Assembly (NCBI GenBank): GCA_016714975.1
Contig: JADKBR010000023.1
Coordinates: forward strand, 9,833-73,832
DNA length: 64,000 nucleotides
Source: Candidatus Dechloromonas phosphorivorans
GTDB taxonomy: Bacteria; Pseudomonadota; Gammaproteobacteria; Burkholderiales; Rhodocyclaceae
Reading direction: 5' to 3'
Part shown: positions 28,644 to 36,429 of the stretch, one piece after another
Layout of the letters: each line of letters opens with the position of its first letter
Numbering within the stretch: the stretch's first letter is position 1
Translations under genes and position numbers: made by a program
Notes under the pieces: generated by a model
What the model saw: only the letters and a program-made list of their open reading frames with translations
Database searches by the model: none
Told to the model about the DNA's origin: nothing

Positions 28644-29534
28644 CTACAGCCCGCGCGCCCAGGCCGGGCGCAGATGCGCCTTGTCAGGGTTTTCGATGGC
28701 CTGCCGCACCTGTGCCAGCAGGCGCGCCTTGTCGGCGCCCAGCGTGCCCTTGAGCACCAGCCAGTTCGATGCGTGATCGCTGCGGAACACAGTGCGCTTG
28801 AGTTCGAGAGCTGAAAGCAGTTGCTCGGTCTCGACGAACAATTCATGCTGGGTCAGCGCTTCCCACTCCGGAAAACCCACGCGGAAGCGCTGCTCGCCGA
28901 GCGGGAAACTGACGACAAGTGTCGCCAGATACTCCGGCTGTGTCGCATTGGCCAAACGCGCCGAGTTCTCGGCGTGCTGCCGCGAACACACCTTGCCACC
29001 GAGGCCGTTGAGGATCATCACCGAACGGGTGATCCCGGCCGCCCCGAGCTTGTCCAGCGCCTCGCGCGTGGTTTCGAAGGTTTCCCCCTTGTGGACCGCG
29101 GCAAGCACCTGATCGTCGCCCGATTCGGCGCCGACATAGACCATCGAGAGCCCGGCCGCCGCCAGTTCGTCGACTTCCGCCTGCGACTTCTTGCGCAAAT
29201 TGCGCGGAAGGCAGTAGCTGGAAATGCGCCGCACCGCCGGCAGGTGGGTGCGGATGGCCGCGAGAATAGTCAGCAGGCGCCGGGTCGGCAGCACCGTGGC
29301 GTCGCCGTCGGCGAGGAAAACGCGCCGTACCTCATCGCCGTAGCGTTCGCCGGTCAGGCGGATGCTATCCAGCACTTCGGCCTCGTCGCGCGCGCGGAAT
29401 CTCTTCTGCGGCGCGGTGTACATCTCGCAGAAGGTGCATTCGTTCCACGAGCAGCCGTCGGTTACCGGCAGGATCAGCGATTCGGCCTCGCTCGGCGGGC
29501 GAAAGACCGGCTCGACGTAGCGGATCGGGATCAT
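28644..29534 (-). CDS. Radical SAM protein
   Basis: A 296-residue radical S-adenosylmethionine enzyme of unknown substrate. The cluster motif near residue 28 reads CSWNECTFC, that is C-x4-C-x2-C instead of the usual C-x3-C-x2-C, followed by EMYTAPQKRFR. The partial TIM barrel is seen in VRRVFLADGDATVLP, SMVYVGAESGDDQVL and ITRSVMILNGLGG. The N-terminal IRYVEPVFRPPSEAESLILPVTDGCSWN matches a proteobacterial group often labelled coproporphyrinogen oxidase-like, but there is no HemW-specific region. It overlaps the thioesterase stop by ATGA, so the two form an operon. Confidence 0.88.
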   Translation of the reverse strand: MIPIRYVEPVFRPPSEAESLILPVTDGCSWNECTFCEMYTAPQKRFRARDEAEVLDSIRLTGERYGDEVRRVFLADGDATVLPTRRLLTILAAIRTHLPAVRRISSYCLPRNLRKKSQAEVDELAAAGLSMVYVGAESGDDQVLAAVHKGETFETTREALDKLGAAGITRSVMILNGLGGKVCSRQHAENSARLANATQPEYLATLVVSFPLGEQRFRVGFPEWEALTQHELFVETEQLLSALELKRTVFRSDHASNWLVLKGTLGADKARLLAQVRQAIENPDKAHLRPAWARGL

Positions 29535-29965
29535 GCCGGGAAGCGCCCGCGGAAGGCGGCCGGCACCGCCATCGCCTTCCTCGCCGCGTAGTCGAAGAAC
29601 ATGATGCCGATCTTGCCGCGCGCCACCTCGCGGCCACTGGCCTGCTCGCCAACGCGGTAGACGAGGTCGAAGCCGTACTTGTTGAACTCGGCGGGCGTCA
29701 TTTCGATGACCAGAACCTCGCCGTGGAAAGCCTCGGCCCGATACTGGATTGCCGAATCGGTGACGATGATGCCGGCACCTTCGACATCGAGTTCCGTGTA
29801 GCCGAGCGCCTTGAAAAAACGGACGCGCGCCTCGGAAACCAGCGTCCCCAGAGCCGAGTTGTCGAGGTGATTGCGGTAATTGATGTGCTGGTCGTAGATC
29901 GTGATCGTCGTCGAGAAGCTGAAGCGATCGGGAAGGTCAATTTGAATTCTGGCCAAGGAGGTCAC
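29531..29965 (-). CDS. Acyl-CoA thioesterase, 4HBT hotdog family
   Basis: A roughly 145-residue single hotdog protein with YDQHINYRNHLDNSALGTLVSEARVRFF, a variant of the D-x-x-x-H-x-N motif, and AIQYRAEAFHGEVLVIEM in the core strand. It probably hydrolyses an acyl-CoA thioester. The N-terminus is uncertain: no ATG fits, and GTG (29965), TTG (29956) or an upstream TTG (30019) are possible, none with a good ribosome site. A TATAAT-like box at 30033-30038 (minus) may be its promoter. Confidence 0.78.
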   Translation of the reverse strand: MTSLARIQIDLPDRFSFSTTITIYDQHINYRNHLDNSALGTLVSEARVRFFKALGYTELDVEGAGIIVTDSAIQYRAEAFHGEVLVIEMTPAEFNKYGFDLVYRVGEQASGREVARGKIGIMFFDYAARKAMAVPAAFRGRFPA

Positions 29966-30146
29966 CGCGGAATCGTTGGATCGAAAGGGACTGCAGCAAC
30001 GCCGTGTCGCTGCCAGCAATGAACAGGAGGAAATTATAGTCTGCCGCGGCGTGACCTCGGCATCCGCCCGCCCACCACCGATCCGGCCCAGGCCAGGAAT
30101 GGGGTTTGGGGTGCAGTGGAATGGAAGAAGCAGTTAGGCGCTTGTC

Positions 30147-30335
30147 CTAATCGCCATCGGAGGGGTCACGCAGGGGACGCAACTCGCCTTTGGCCACTGC
30201 CTCCGGCACCGAGAACGAGTACCGCCCCAACATGTTGATGTGTTCGTGTGGCCATGGAGACAGGCGCGCCACGTCTTCGTCCTTCACCGGGTAGCCTCCC
30301 GCGCGCAGTTGGTTCAAGGCTGCCTCGAGTTGGTT
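30147..30335 (-). pseudogene. Tn3-family transposase (TnpA) C-terminal remnant
   Basis: Sixty-two codons before a TAG stop read ALNQLRAGGYPVKDEDVARL, then SPWPHEHINMLGRYSF and PEAVAKGELRPLRDP, which is the conserved C-terminal end of Tn3-family transposases. The upstream in-frame codon is a stop (TGA) and the preceding sequence has no transposase similarity, so only the last about 6% of the usual ~990-residue protein remains. It sits beside the efflux/antiporter block and points to an old Tn3-type insertion at this boundary. Confidence 0.85.
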
Positions 30336-30396
30336 TCAGGCTTGTCCCGACCTGCGCGCTGTCGGCAGGAGAGTCATGCAGACGGTGTCTTGACGC

Positions 30397-31839
30397 CTAC
30401 TGTGCTTCCGCGGTGATCGTGCTCTGTGGGGTGGGCGTCGTTGAAGCCGCGATGTCCACCCAGCCACCGCCCATCGCCTGGTACACATTGACCAGCTGCG
30501 TGTAGCGATCGGCAAGCAAGCGCACCCCTGCCAGCTCGGCTGCGAACAACTCGTTCTCGGCCACCAGCACATCGAGATAAGCCGCCACCCCCTTGTCGAA
30601 CCGCAGCTTCGACAGACGGGCGAACTCGCGCAAGGCGTCCACACGCTTGCCCTGCAGCGCGACTTCCTCGATCTTCTTCTGCGACCCGGTCAGCGCATCG
30701 TTGGTCTCGCGAAACGCGCTGAGGATCGTCTGTTGATAAAGGAGCAGCGCTTGCCGGTTTTGCGCTTCGGCCGAGCTGACCTGTCCCTCGATCCCGCCGA
30801 AGGTGAAGATCGGGCCGCTGACGCCGGCAGCGATCAGGCCGGCGCTTGCCGGGCCGGTAAACAGGCTGCTGAACGCCGTGCTGACGCTGCCGAGCAGGCC
30901 GGTGATCGAGACGCTCGGGTAGTAGAGTGCGCGCGTGGCGCCGACGTTGGCATTCGCCGCCACCAGATTCTGCTCGGCCTGCAGGATGTCGGGCCGGCGC
31001 TGCAGCAGTGCCGAGGGCAGGTCGGCTGGGATCAGCGGCGCGACGAGCTGGTCGATGGTCTTGCCTCGCGCTATGGGCCCGGGGTTGCGGCCGAGCAGGA
31101 TCGAGATCAGGTTTTCCTGCGCGGCGATCGCCTGCTCGAAGGCCGGAATCGCGGCCAGCGCCTGCTGGTACTGCGAGGTGATCTGCATCACATCCGTCTT
31201 GGCCACGATGCCGCCTTTGAAGCGCAGCTCGAACAGCCGCGCAGTTTCGCCGAAGTTCCTGGCCGTTGCCTGCGCGATTTCCAGTTGGCGGTCGAGTGCG
31301 CGCAGCGCGATGTAGCTGGTCGCAACGCTCGACACCAGCGACAGCACGACGCCGCGCTGCGCCTGCTCGCTGGCATAGACCTGCGCTTGCGCAGCCTCGC
31401 TCAGGCGGCGCACGCGACCGAACAGGTCAAGCTGCCAGGACGCGCCGAGCGAGGCCTGGTAGAGCGAAAAATACGGGTCGGCGCCGGGCGGGAGCGGCGG
31501 TTGGCCGACGCGGCTGGCGCGCGTCCGGCTGGCCTCGGCGCCGTAGCCGAGCTGCGGGTACAACTGCGAGCGGGTGGACGTCAGCGCACCGATGAACTGA
31601 TCGACGCGTGCCGCGGCAATGCGCACATCGAGGTTCTCGCGCAACGCGCCGTCCACCAGTTCGTTCAACACCGGGTCGCCGAACTGCTCCCACCATTTGG
31701 TGTTAGCCACATCGACCGCCGTCGGGTAGTCGATGCGCCAGGTACTGGGCGACTCAACGGTCGGGCGCACATAATCCGGCCCGACCGAGCAAGCGGCAAG
31801 CCCGGTGGCAAGCAACGCCACCAGCGCGCTGATCTTCAT
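30397..31839 (-). CDS. Outer-membrane efflux factor, OprM/NodT family lipoprotein
   Basis: A 480-residue TolC-like channel. A lipoprotein signal with lipobox LAAC (Cys17) is followed by SVGPDYVRP, typical for OprM/NodT proteins. Two OEP repeats follow, with the characteristic LLQRRPDILQAEQNLVAANANVGATRALYYPSVSITG and LDVLVAENELFAAELAGVRLLADRYTQLVNVYQAMGGGW. It would form a trimer in the outer membrane and complete the RND pump encoded at 36-40 kb. It is 204 bp beyond mrpD on the same strand, so it may have its own promoter. Confidence 0.95.
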   Translation of the reverse strand: MKISALVALLATGLAACSVGPDYVRPTVESPSTWRIDYPTAVDVANTKWWEQFGDPVLNELVDGALRENLDVRIAAARVDQFIGALTSTRSQLYPQLGYGAEASRTRASRVGQPPLPPGADPYFSLYQASLGASWQLDLFGRVRRLSEAAQAQVYASEQAQRGVVLSLVSSVATSYIALRALDRQLEIAQATARNFGETARLFELRFKGGIVAKTDVMQITSQYQQALAAIPAFEQAIAAQENLISILLGRNPGPIARGKTIDQLVAPLIPADLPSALLQRRPDILQAEQNLVAANANVGATRALYYPSVSITGLLGSVSTAFSSLFTGPASAGLIAAGVSGPIFTFGGIEGQVSSAEAQNRQALLLYQQTILSAFRETNDALTGSQKKIEEVALQGKRVDALREFARLSKLRFDKGVAAYLDVLVAENELFAAELAGVRLLADRYTQLVNVYQAMGGGWVDIAASTTPTPQSTITAEAQ

Positions 31840-32043
31840 ATCGATTTCCTTTTTGCAATGCGTGGCAGAGGCAGGCGCCGAGCACCGTTCGAACGCCGTG
31901 CAGGGGCGGATGCCCTGACGCGCATTGTAGCGATATTCATTGTCGCCAAAGTGTTCACGAGGGGCCGTGTCATGGGCTGCAATTCCTTGTTAGATGTCGA
32001 TCGCGACCGGCGCTCCTTTTGACCGAGCAAACCTGCGCAGAAT

Positions 32044-33816
32044 TCATTTCGGTGCCCCGACGAGCAGCAGCCCGCCGAACAGCGCCGCCAGCGTGAGCAA
32101 TGAGAGGCTCGCGGACGACCAGCGCCGAAGGAATGCGTCCGCCTGCTCAAATGCGACGCCCAGCGCGACCGTGGCACGGCGCAGCGGGGCGCCGTCCTCA
32201 TCGCCGCTGGCAGCGTCGCCGACGCGAGCGGCAACGAACAAGGGTCGGCGCGACAGGGCTGACGCCAGTAGCGCGCCGAGTGCGAACATCGTCAGCGTGT
32301 TACCCAGTTCCTTGGGCGACAGCGGGTTGGCGATCAGCTCGGCCGGCAGTGGCCCCCAAACCGCCGCCAGCGACAACGCCAGCGAGGCCAGCGCCAGGCC
32401 GAGCGCCGCGCACTGCGACAGCATCGACACCGGCTTCCGCCCGCTCAAGGGCGCGACCGGGCGGCGCAGCACGCGCACCGCGATCAGCACCACGTAGGCT
32501 GCGGTGAAGGCCGCGCCGCCCTGCAGCACGAGCGTCCACCACCACTGGCCGGAGGCGTCGGCCGACGCCAGCAGCAATTTCTTCGCCAGATAGGCGCCGC
32601 TGGGCAGCACGCCCATCAGCGCCACGCCTCCGACCAGGAAAGCCAGCACGGCCACCGGCAACGCACGCGCCGCACCGGCCAGGTTGTCGATGCGGTCGTG
32701 GCCCAGAGCTGCATACACCAGGCCTGCGGCCATGAACATGCCGGCCTTGGCGGTGGCGTGCGCAATGGCCTGCAGCAGCCCGGCCGCCTGGGCCGTCTCG
32801 CGCAGCGCCATGTCGCCGGCGGCATCGAAGGCCAGCGGGAAGAGCAGGAAAAGGTAGCCGATCTGCGCCACCGTCGAATAGGCCACCAGCAGCTTCAGCC
32901 GCTCCTGGCGCAACGCCACCACGCTGCCGACGACAATGGCCGCCGCGCCCATGCCGGCCATCAACTGCGCGGCCGAGGCGCTGGCCACGCCCGGCATCAC
33001 GTCCAGCCACAGCCGTAACACTAGGAACCACGAGCCCTTGATCACCAGCGCCGACAGTACCGCACTGGCTGCCGCCGGCGCGCCGCCATGCGCCGGCGGC
33101 AGCCAGATGTGCAGCGGGAAGAGTGCGGTCTTGGCCAGCAGGCCGGCGGTCATCAACGCCAGCGCCGTCCAGGCGATCGGTTCGGGCTGCACCGCGTTGG
33201 CCAGCAGCGGGATGTCCAGCGTGCCGTAGCCGCCGTACAGCAGCACCGCGCCGAGCAGGTACAGCACCGAGCCGCACAGTGCAAACAGCATGTAGCGCAG
33301 CGCGGCGCGCAGTGTCTCGCCGCTGCCGGCCAGGCACACCAGCGGCACGCCGGCGAAAGTCAGCAGCTCCAGCGCGACGTAGAGCGTGAATAGATCGCCG
33401 CTGACGAACACCAGGTTCAGCGCACCCCACACCGCCATCAGCAGCAGCCAGTAGCTGAACGCGGCGCGCGACTCCTTGACGCCCGGCGGCGTGCCGAAGT
33501 CGGCGCGCGCGTAAATGCCGATGCCGCAGACCACCCCGGCTACCGCCAGCAGCATGGCCACCGCCGGCCCGTCGGCACGCAGCGCGATACCCAGCGGCGG
33601 CGCCCAGCCGCCAAGCAGGTAGATTAGCGTCTGGCCTTCGCGCAGCCACGCGGCGGCGATGCCCAGCGCCAGCGCCAGCCCCAGTGGCATCAGCACGAAG
33701 GCCACGCGCTGCGCCCGCCGCCCGCCCAGCACCAGGCCGAGCAGCATGCCGACGAAGGGCAACAGCACCGCCGCCGCCAGCAGCGCGCCTCCGTGGGTGC
33801 TCGTCCAGAGTTCCAC
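32044..33816 (-). CDS. mrpD: Mrp-type cation/proton antiporter subunit D (NuoL/M/N-like)
   Basis: A 590-residue inner-membrane protein with about 15 membrane helices and the proton-conducting antiporter domain shared with complex I. The key glutamate is in SGDLFTLYVALELLTFAG (about residue 137) and the lysines are in LLAKTALFPLHIWLPPAHGGAP and SALVIKGSW (about 220-255). It is longer than the usual about 500-residue MrpD because of a C-terminal extension ending in one more hydrophobic helix. It starts with GTG 15 bp after mrpC. It is the only large antiporter-like subunit encoded here. Confidence 0.92.
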   Translation of the reverse strand: MELWTSTHGGALLAAAVLLPFVGMLLGLVLGGRRAQRVAFVLMPLGLALALGIAAAWLREGQTLIYLLGGWAPPLGIALRADGPAVAMLLAVAGVVCGIGIYARADFGTPPGVKESRAAFSYWLLLMAVWGALNLVFVSGDLFTLYVALELLTFAGVPLVCLAGSGETLRAALRYMLFALCGSVLYLLGAVLLYGGYGTLDIPLLANAVQPEPIAWTALALMTAGLLAKTALFPLHIWLPPAHGGAPAAASAVLSALVIKGSWFLVLRLWLDVMPGVASASAAQLMAGMGAAAIVVGSVVALRQERLKLLVAYSTVAQIGYLFLLFPLAFDAAGDMALRETAQAAGLLQAIAHATAKAGMFMAAGLVYAALGHDRIDNLAGAARALPVAVLAFLVGGVALMGVLPSGAYLAKKLLLASADASGQWWWTLVLQGGAAFTAAYVVLIAVRVLRRPVAPLSGRKPVSMLSQCAALGLALASLALSLAAVWGPLPAELIANPLSPKELGNTLTMFALGALLASALSRRPLFVAARVGDAASGDEDGAPLRRATVALGVAFEQADAFLRRWSSASLSLLTLAALFGGLLLVGAPK

Positions 33817-33831
33817 CGCCGGTGCTTCCGT

Positions 33832-34152
33832 TCAATCGCCGGTCGGCGGCTCGCTGGCCAGCGACGCGGTAGCGGTGGATTCGATCAGCCGCAGCAGCAG
33901 CGCCACCGTCACTGCGGTGGCGGCGAAGGCGACGACGATGGCGGTGATGAGCAGCGCCTGCGGCACCGGGTCGGCGGCCATGCCGGCCGCGGCGCCGCGC
34001 TTGGCCAGCGCGCCGAAGAGCACGAACACGCCTGAACCCATGATGTTGAAGGCCACCAGCTTGCGCAGTGGGTGCGGCTGCACGATCAGCCCGTACAGGC
34101 CGATGCCCACCAGCGCGCAGGCGCACAGCGCGAACAGCGTCTCGACGTTCAT
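33832..34152 (-). CDS. mrpC: Mrp-type antiporter subunit C (NuoK-like)
   Basis: A 106-residue protein with three membrane helices, related to NuoK. Marks are CALVGIGLYGLIVQPHPLRKLVAFNIMGSGVFVL and ADPVPQALLITAIVVAFAATAV (the conserved DPxPQALxLTAIVI segment). Its ATG overlaps the stop of the preceding DUF4040/MnhB gene as ATGA, so translation is coupled. Confidence 0.92.
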   Translation of the reverse strand: MNVETLFALCACALVGIGLYGLIVQPHPLRKLVAFNIMGSGVFVLFGALAKRGAAAGMAADPVPQALLITAIVVAFAATAVTVALLLRLIESTATASLASEPPTGD

Positions 34153-35162
34153 CGCCCGGCACTCCGGGTTGGCATGGGCCTGGTGTTGCGCGCTGAAATG
34201 GAAGTTTCGCCGGGCGCCGGCGAGGAGTCGGCGCTTCGCGCCGGTGCCCCGTTCAACAGCAAGGCCAGCACCAGCACCAGGGTCGGCAGCAGCGCCAGCT
34301 CGATAACCACGATCATCGGCTTGGCCCAGCCGACCGGATAGCCAAGGAAGGCGCCCGCCTGCCACGCACCGAGCAAGCCGACGGCGACGAACACCAGTGG
34401 CCCGACGATGATGCCGGCGCGTACCCAGCGGCTGTCGATGCGCGGTGCATCGCCCAGGCCGGCCATCTGCACCAGCATCCACATCGCTGCCAGGATGGTC
34501 GCGCTCTGGAACTTGCCGCCCGGGTGGTCGGCGCCGGCCCAGAACAGGTAGAGGCCGACGACGATGCCGATCGGCGGCAGCACGCGCGCCAGGTAGGTGA
34601 GGATGCCGTCGGGGTCTGCGCCGTAGCGCGGCCCCGGGCGGCCGCCCCAGAAGCGGTCCGGCGCCAGCGACCAGACGCCGATCAGCGCGATCACCAGCAC
34701 GACCGCCTCGAGCAGCGTGTCCAGCGCGCGGAAGGCGAGCAGCACGCCGGTGATCGGGTTGCCGACGCCAGTGGCTGCCAGGTTCTCAACCGCCTGCGGC
34801 GCCAGCGTCGGCGCGGGCTCGGGCAACGCCAGCACGCACAGCGCCAGCACCGTGGCGACGCTCACCGACAGCAACACTGCGAATGCGCGCGTACCGGCGC
34901 CGCTGCGCTCGGACCACGCGGCCGCCTCGGTGCCGCGCAACCGCCCCACCGCACCGAGCAAGAGCGCGCCGGTCAGGCCGCCGCCGATGGCCGCCTCGGT
35001 CAGCGCGACGTCGATGCCGGCCAGGCGCACCCACACCAGCGACAGCAGCAAGCCGTAGACAACGAAACCGGCTACAGCCACAAAGGCGTCGCGCGCGACC
35101 ACGGTCCACAGCGCCAGCCACAGCAGCAGCAATGCAACGACCAGGCTGACGAGCGCCGTCAT
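34149..35162 (-). CDS. Fused DUF4040 (MbhD/MrpA C-terminal) and MnhB (MrpB) antiporter subunit
   Basis: A 337-residue membrane protein with about 9-10 helices. Residues about 1-90 are DUF4040, the small region found at the C-terminus of MrpA and as MbhD in membrane hydrogenases (GIDVALTEAAIGGGLTGALLLGA). Residues about 125-310 contain the MnhB domain (YLFWAGADHPGGKFQSATILAAMWML). The large NuoL-like N-terminal part of MrpA is absent from the whole operon. It starts 4 bp after a tiny ORF and overlaps mrpC by ATGA. Confidence 0.88.
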   Translation of the reverse strand: MTALVSLVVALLLLWLALWTVVARDAFVAVAGFVVYGLLLSLVWVRLAGIDVALTEAAIGGGLTGALLLGAVGRLRGTEAAAWSERSGAGTRAFAVLLSVSVATVLALCVLALPEPAPTLAPQAVENLAATGVGNPITGVLLAFRALDTLLEAVVLVIALIGVWSLAPDRFWGGRPGPRYGADPDGILTYLARVLPPIGIVVGLYLFWAGADHPGGKFQSATILAAMWMLVQMAGLGDAPRIDSRWVRAGIIVGPLVFVAVGLLGAWQAGAFLGYPVGWAKPMIVVIELALLPTLVLVLALLLNGAPARSADSSPAPGETSISARNTRPMPTRSAGR

Positions 35163-35166
35163 TCGA

Positions 35167-35217
35167 CTACCCTGCGCGCTTCGGGATGAGCGCCTGGGAA
35201 CGGCCCGGCGCGCTCAT
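35167..35217 (-). CDS. 16-codon micro-ORF at the mrpG/mrpB junction (APGRSQALI peptide)
   Basis: It reads MSAPGRSQALIPKRAG. Its ATG overlaps the mrpG stop (ATGA), and its stop lies 4 bp before the next gene, so ribosomes could pass through it. The peptide shares APGRSQALI and a basic R(A) end with the micro-ORF at 36296-36361. It is encoded by the repeated palindromic element at 35177-35224. It may be a translated spacer rather than a functional peptide. Confidence 0.45.
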   Translation of the reverse strand: MSAPGRSQALIPKRAG

Positions 35218-35224
35218 TCGCTGC
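35177..35224. repeat. Palindromic repeat element, copy A
   Basis: About 48 bp that match 36321-36368 at roughly 40 positions. On the minus strand its core begins ATGAGCGC and ends GCGCTCAT, an 8-bp inverted repeat around GGGCCGTTCCC. It occupies an operon junction and encodes most of a micro-ORF. Size and symmetry recall REP-like elements. Confidence 0.6.
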
Positions 35225-35507
35225 ATTCCCGGCGCCGCACCGAGCGCGCGATGAGCTGCGACACCGCCCCGCTGGACAGCATCACCAGCAGCCACACCAG
35301 CACCAGCTTCAGCGCCGCGAGCACGCCATCCATTTGCGGCAGCAGACCGGTGACCACCAGCGCGACGCCCAGGTTGTCGGCCTTGGTCAGCGCATGCAGC
35401 CGCGTGTAGGCATCGGGAAAGCGCAACAGCCCGACCGTGCCCGCGAGAAAGAACACCAGGCCGGCGACAATGGCGACAATGCTGAAGACGTCGAGCACAA
35501 CGCTCAC
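35214..35507 (-). CDS. mrpG: Mrp-type antiporter subunit G
   Basis: A 97-residue protein with three membrane helices. GLVFFLAGTVGLLRFPDAYTRLHALTKADNLGVAL is the conserved MnhG/MrpG signature (R-F-P-D-x-x-x-R-x-H-A-x-T-K-x-x-x-x-G). It starts with GTG overlapping the mrpF stop (GTGA), and ends by overlapping the 16-codon micro-ORF. Confidence 0.93.
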   Translation of the reverse strand: MSVVLDVFSIVAIVAGLVFFLAGTVGLLRFPDAYTRLHALTKADNLGVALVVTGLLPQMDGVLAALKLVLVWLLVMLSSGAVSQLIARSVRRRECSE

Positions 35508-35800
35508 CTTGCACCCTCCTCGGCGTCGTCGTCGGCGACTTTCTGGTCCTGGCGCAGCGCGAACTTGACGAAGGCGATCGACGCGAAGGCGGAAAGCAGC
35601 GCCAACGTCAGTGCCACGTCGAACATCGCCCGGTCGCCGGAGGCCGCTCCGAACAGCAGCAGCGCACCGATGGCGCCGCTGCCCAGCAGTTGCGCAGCCA
35701 TCATGCGCTCGGCGCGGCCTGGTCCGCGCGCCACGCGCACCAGGCCGACGGCCACCATCAGCACGACGAAGGCCGCCGCCGAGAGCAGAAAATCAGCCAT
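35504..35800 (-). CDS. mrpF: Mrp-type antiporter subunit F
   Basis: A 98-residue, three-helix membrane protein. VRVARGPGRAERMMAAQLLGSGAIGALLL and DVALTLALLSAFASIAFVKF are the conserved MrpF parts (R-GP-x-x-x-R). The ATG at 35800 overlaps the 3' end of mrpE by 8 bp. A GTG 36 bp earlier would add a poorly conserved extension. Confidence 0.92.
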   Translation of the reverse strand: MADFLLSAAAFVVLMVAVGLVRVARGPGRAERMMAAQLLGSGAIGALLLFGAASGDRAMFDVALTLALLSAFASIAFVKFALRQDQKVADDDAEEGAR

Positions 35801-36299
35801 CGCGCGGCTCCGGCTGCAGGGCCCTGGCATAGGCACGCTCCTCGGCGGCCAGTTGCTCGACCACCGGTTGCCGCGTGTCGAGGCAATGGAACTCGATCAT
35901 GTCTGGTGTTCCGTCGCTGGCCACCGTGCCCGGCATCAGGCTGGCGATCAGCTCGAAGGCGTTGCGCCCCGCGCCGCGTAGCAGCCCGACGGGATAGTCG
36001 ACGAAGCCCGGCTGCAAGCGCGGCTGCGGTGCGAAGGCGCGGCGCGCGACATCGGTTCCGGCCACCAGCGACTGCCACAGGAAGCGCGGCAACAGCAGCA
36101 GCAACTGGCCGAGGCGCACGCCGCCGCTGGCCGGCGGCAGCAGCTTGACGCTGGCCCAAGTGGCCACTGCGCTGGCCAGCAGGCCGACCACCAGGTTCGC
36201 CGGCTTGGTGCTCTGGTCGACGACGATCCACAGGGCAAAGTACAACAGCGCACGCACGGCCAGAGCACGGGTCAGACCAGCTTCGGGCACGGCGGTCAC
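35793..36299 (-). CDS. mrpE: Mrp-type antiporter subunit E
   Basis: A 168-residue protein with two to three N-terminal membrane helices and a cytoplasmic domain. The family core is seen in FALWIVVDQSTKPANLVVGLLASAVATWASVKLLPP and in LPRFLWQSLVAGTDVARRAFAPQPRLQPGFVDYP. It starts with GTG overlapping the stop of the preceding micro-ORF (GTGA). It is the first subunit gene of the antiporter set. Confidence 0.92.
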   Translation of the reverse strand: MTAVPEAGLTRALAVRALLYFALWIVVDQSTKPANLVVGLLASAVATWASVKLLPPASGGVRLGQLLLLLPRFLWQSLVAGTDVARRAFAPQPRLQPGFVDYPVGLLRGAGRNAFELIASLMPGTVASDGTPDMIEFHCLDTRQPVVEQLAAEERAYARALQPEPRDG

Positions 36300-36361
36300 C
36301 GGACAACCCCCCGCGCCGCGCGCTCCCGGATGAGTGCTTGGGAACGGCCGGGCGCGTTCAT
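36296..36361 (-). CDS. 21-codon micro-ORF upstream of mrpE (APGRSQALI peptide)
   Basis: The peptide starts MNAPGRSQALIRER and ends in a basic, hydrophobic tail (RGVVR). Its ATG overlaps the stop of the 23-codon micro-ORF (ATGA) and its stop overlaps the mrpE GTG (GTGA), so it forms an unbroken link in a translation-coupled chain. It is a sequence relative of the 35167-35217 micro-ORF. Function unknown. Confidence 0.45.
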   Translation of the reverse strand: MNAPGRSQALIRERAARGVVR

Positions 36362-36368
36362 GCGCCCC
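36321..36368. repeat. Palindromic repeat element, copy B
   Basis: Related to 35177-35224 over about 48 bp (shared core GGAACGGCC-GGCGCG flanked by TGAG and TCAT). The inverted arms are less perfect than in copy A. It occupies the junction between the RND and Mrp gene sets. Confidence 0.6.
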
Positions 36369-36429
36369 GTTCCGTCACGGTCCCGGCACCGCGCCGGCTG
36401 AGCGGCATCGCCGCCGGCTGCGACTTCAT
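36358..36429 (-). CDS. 23-codon micro-ORF between the RND pump and Mrp genes
   Basis: The peptide begins MKSQPAAMPLSRRGAG and is basic and proline-containing. The ATG overlaps the RND pump stop (ATGA), and its stop overlaps the next micro-ORF's ATG. It is not similar to the APGRSQALI peptides. It is likely a translation-coupling linker or decayed sequence; expression is not shown. Confidence 0.35.
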   Translation of the reverse strand: MKSQPAAMPLSRRGAGTVTERGA

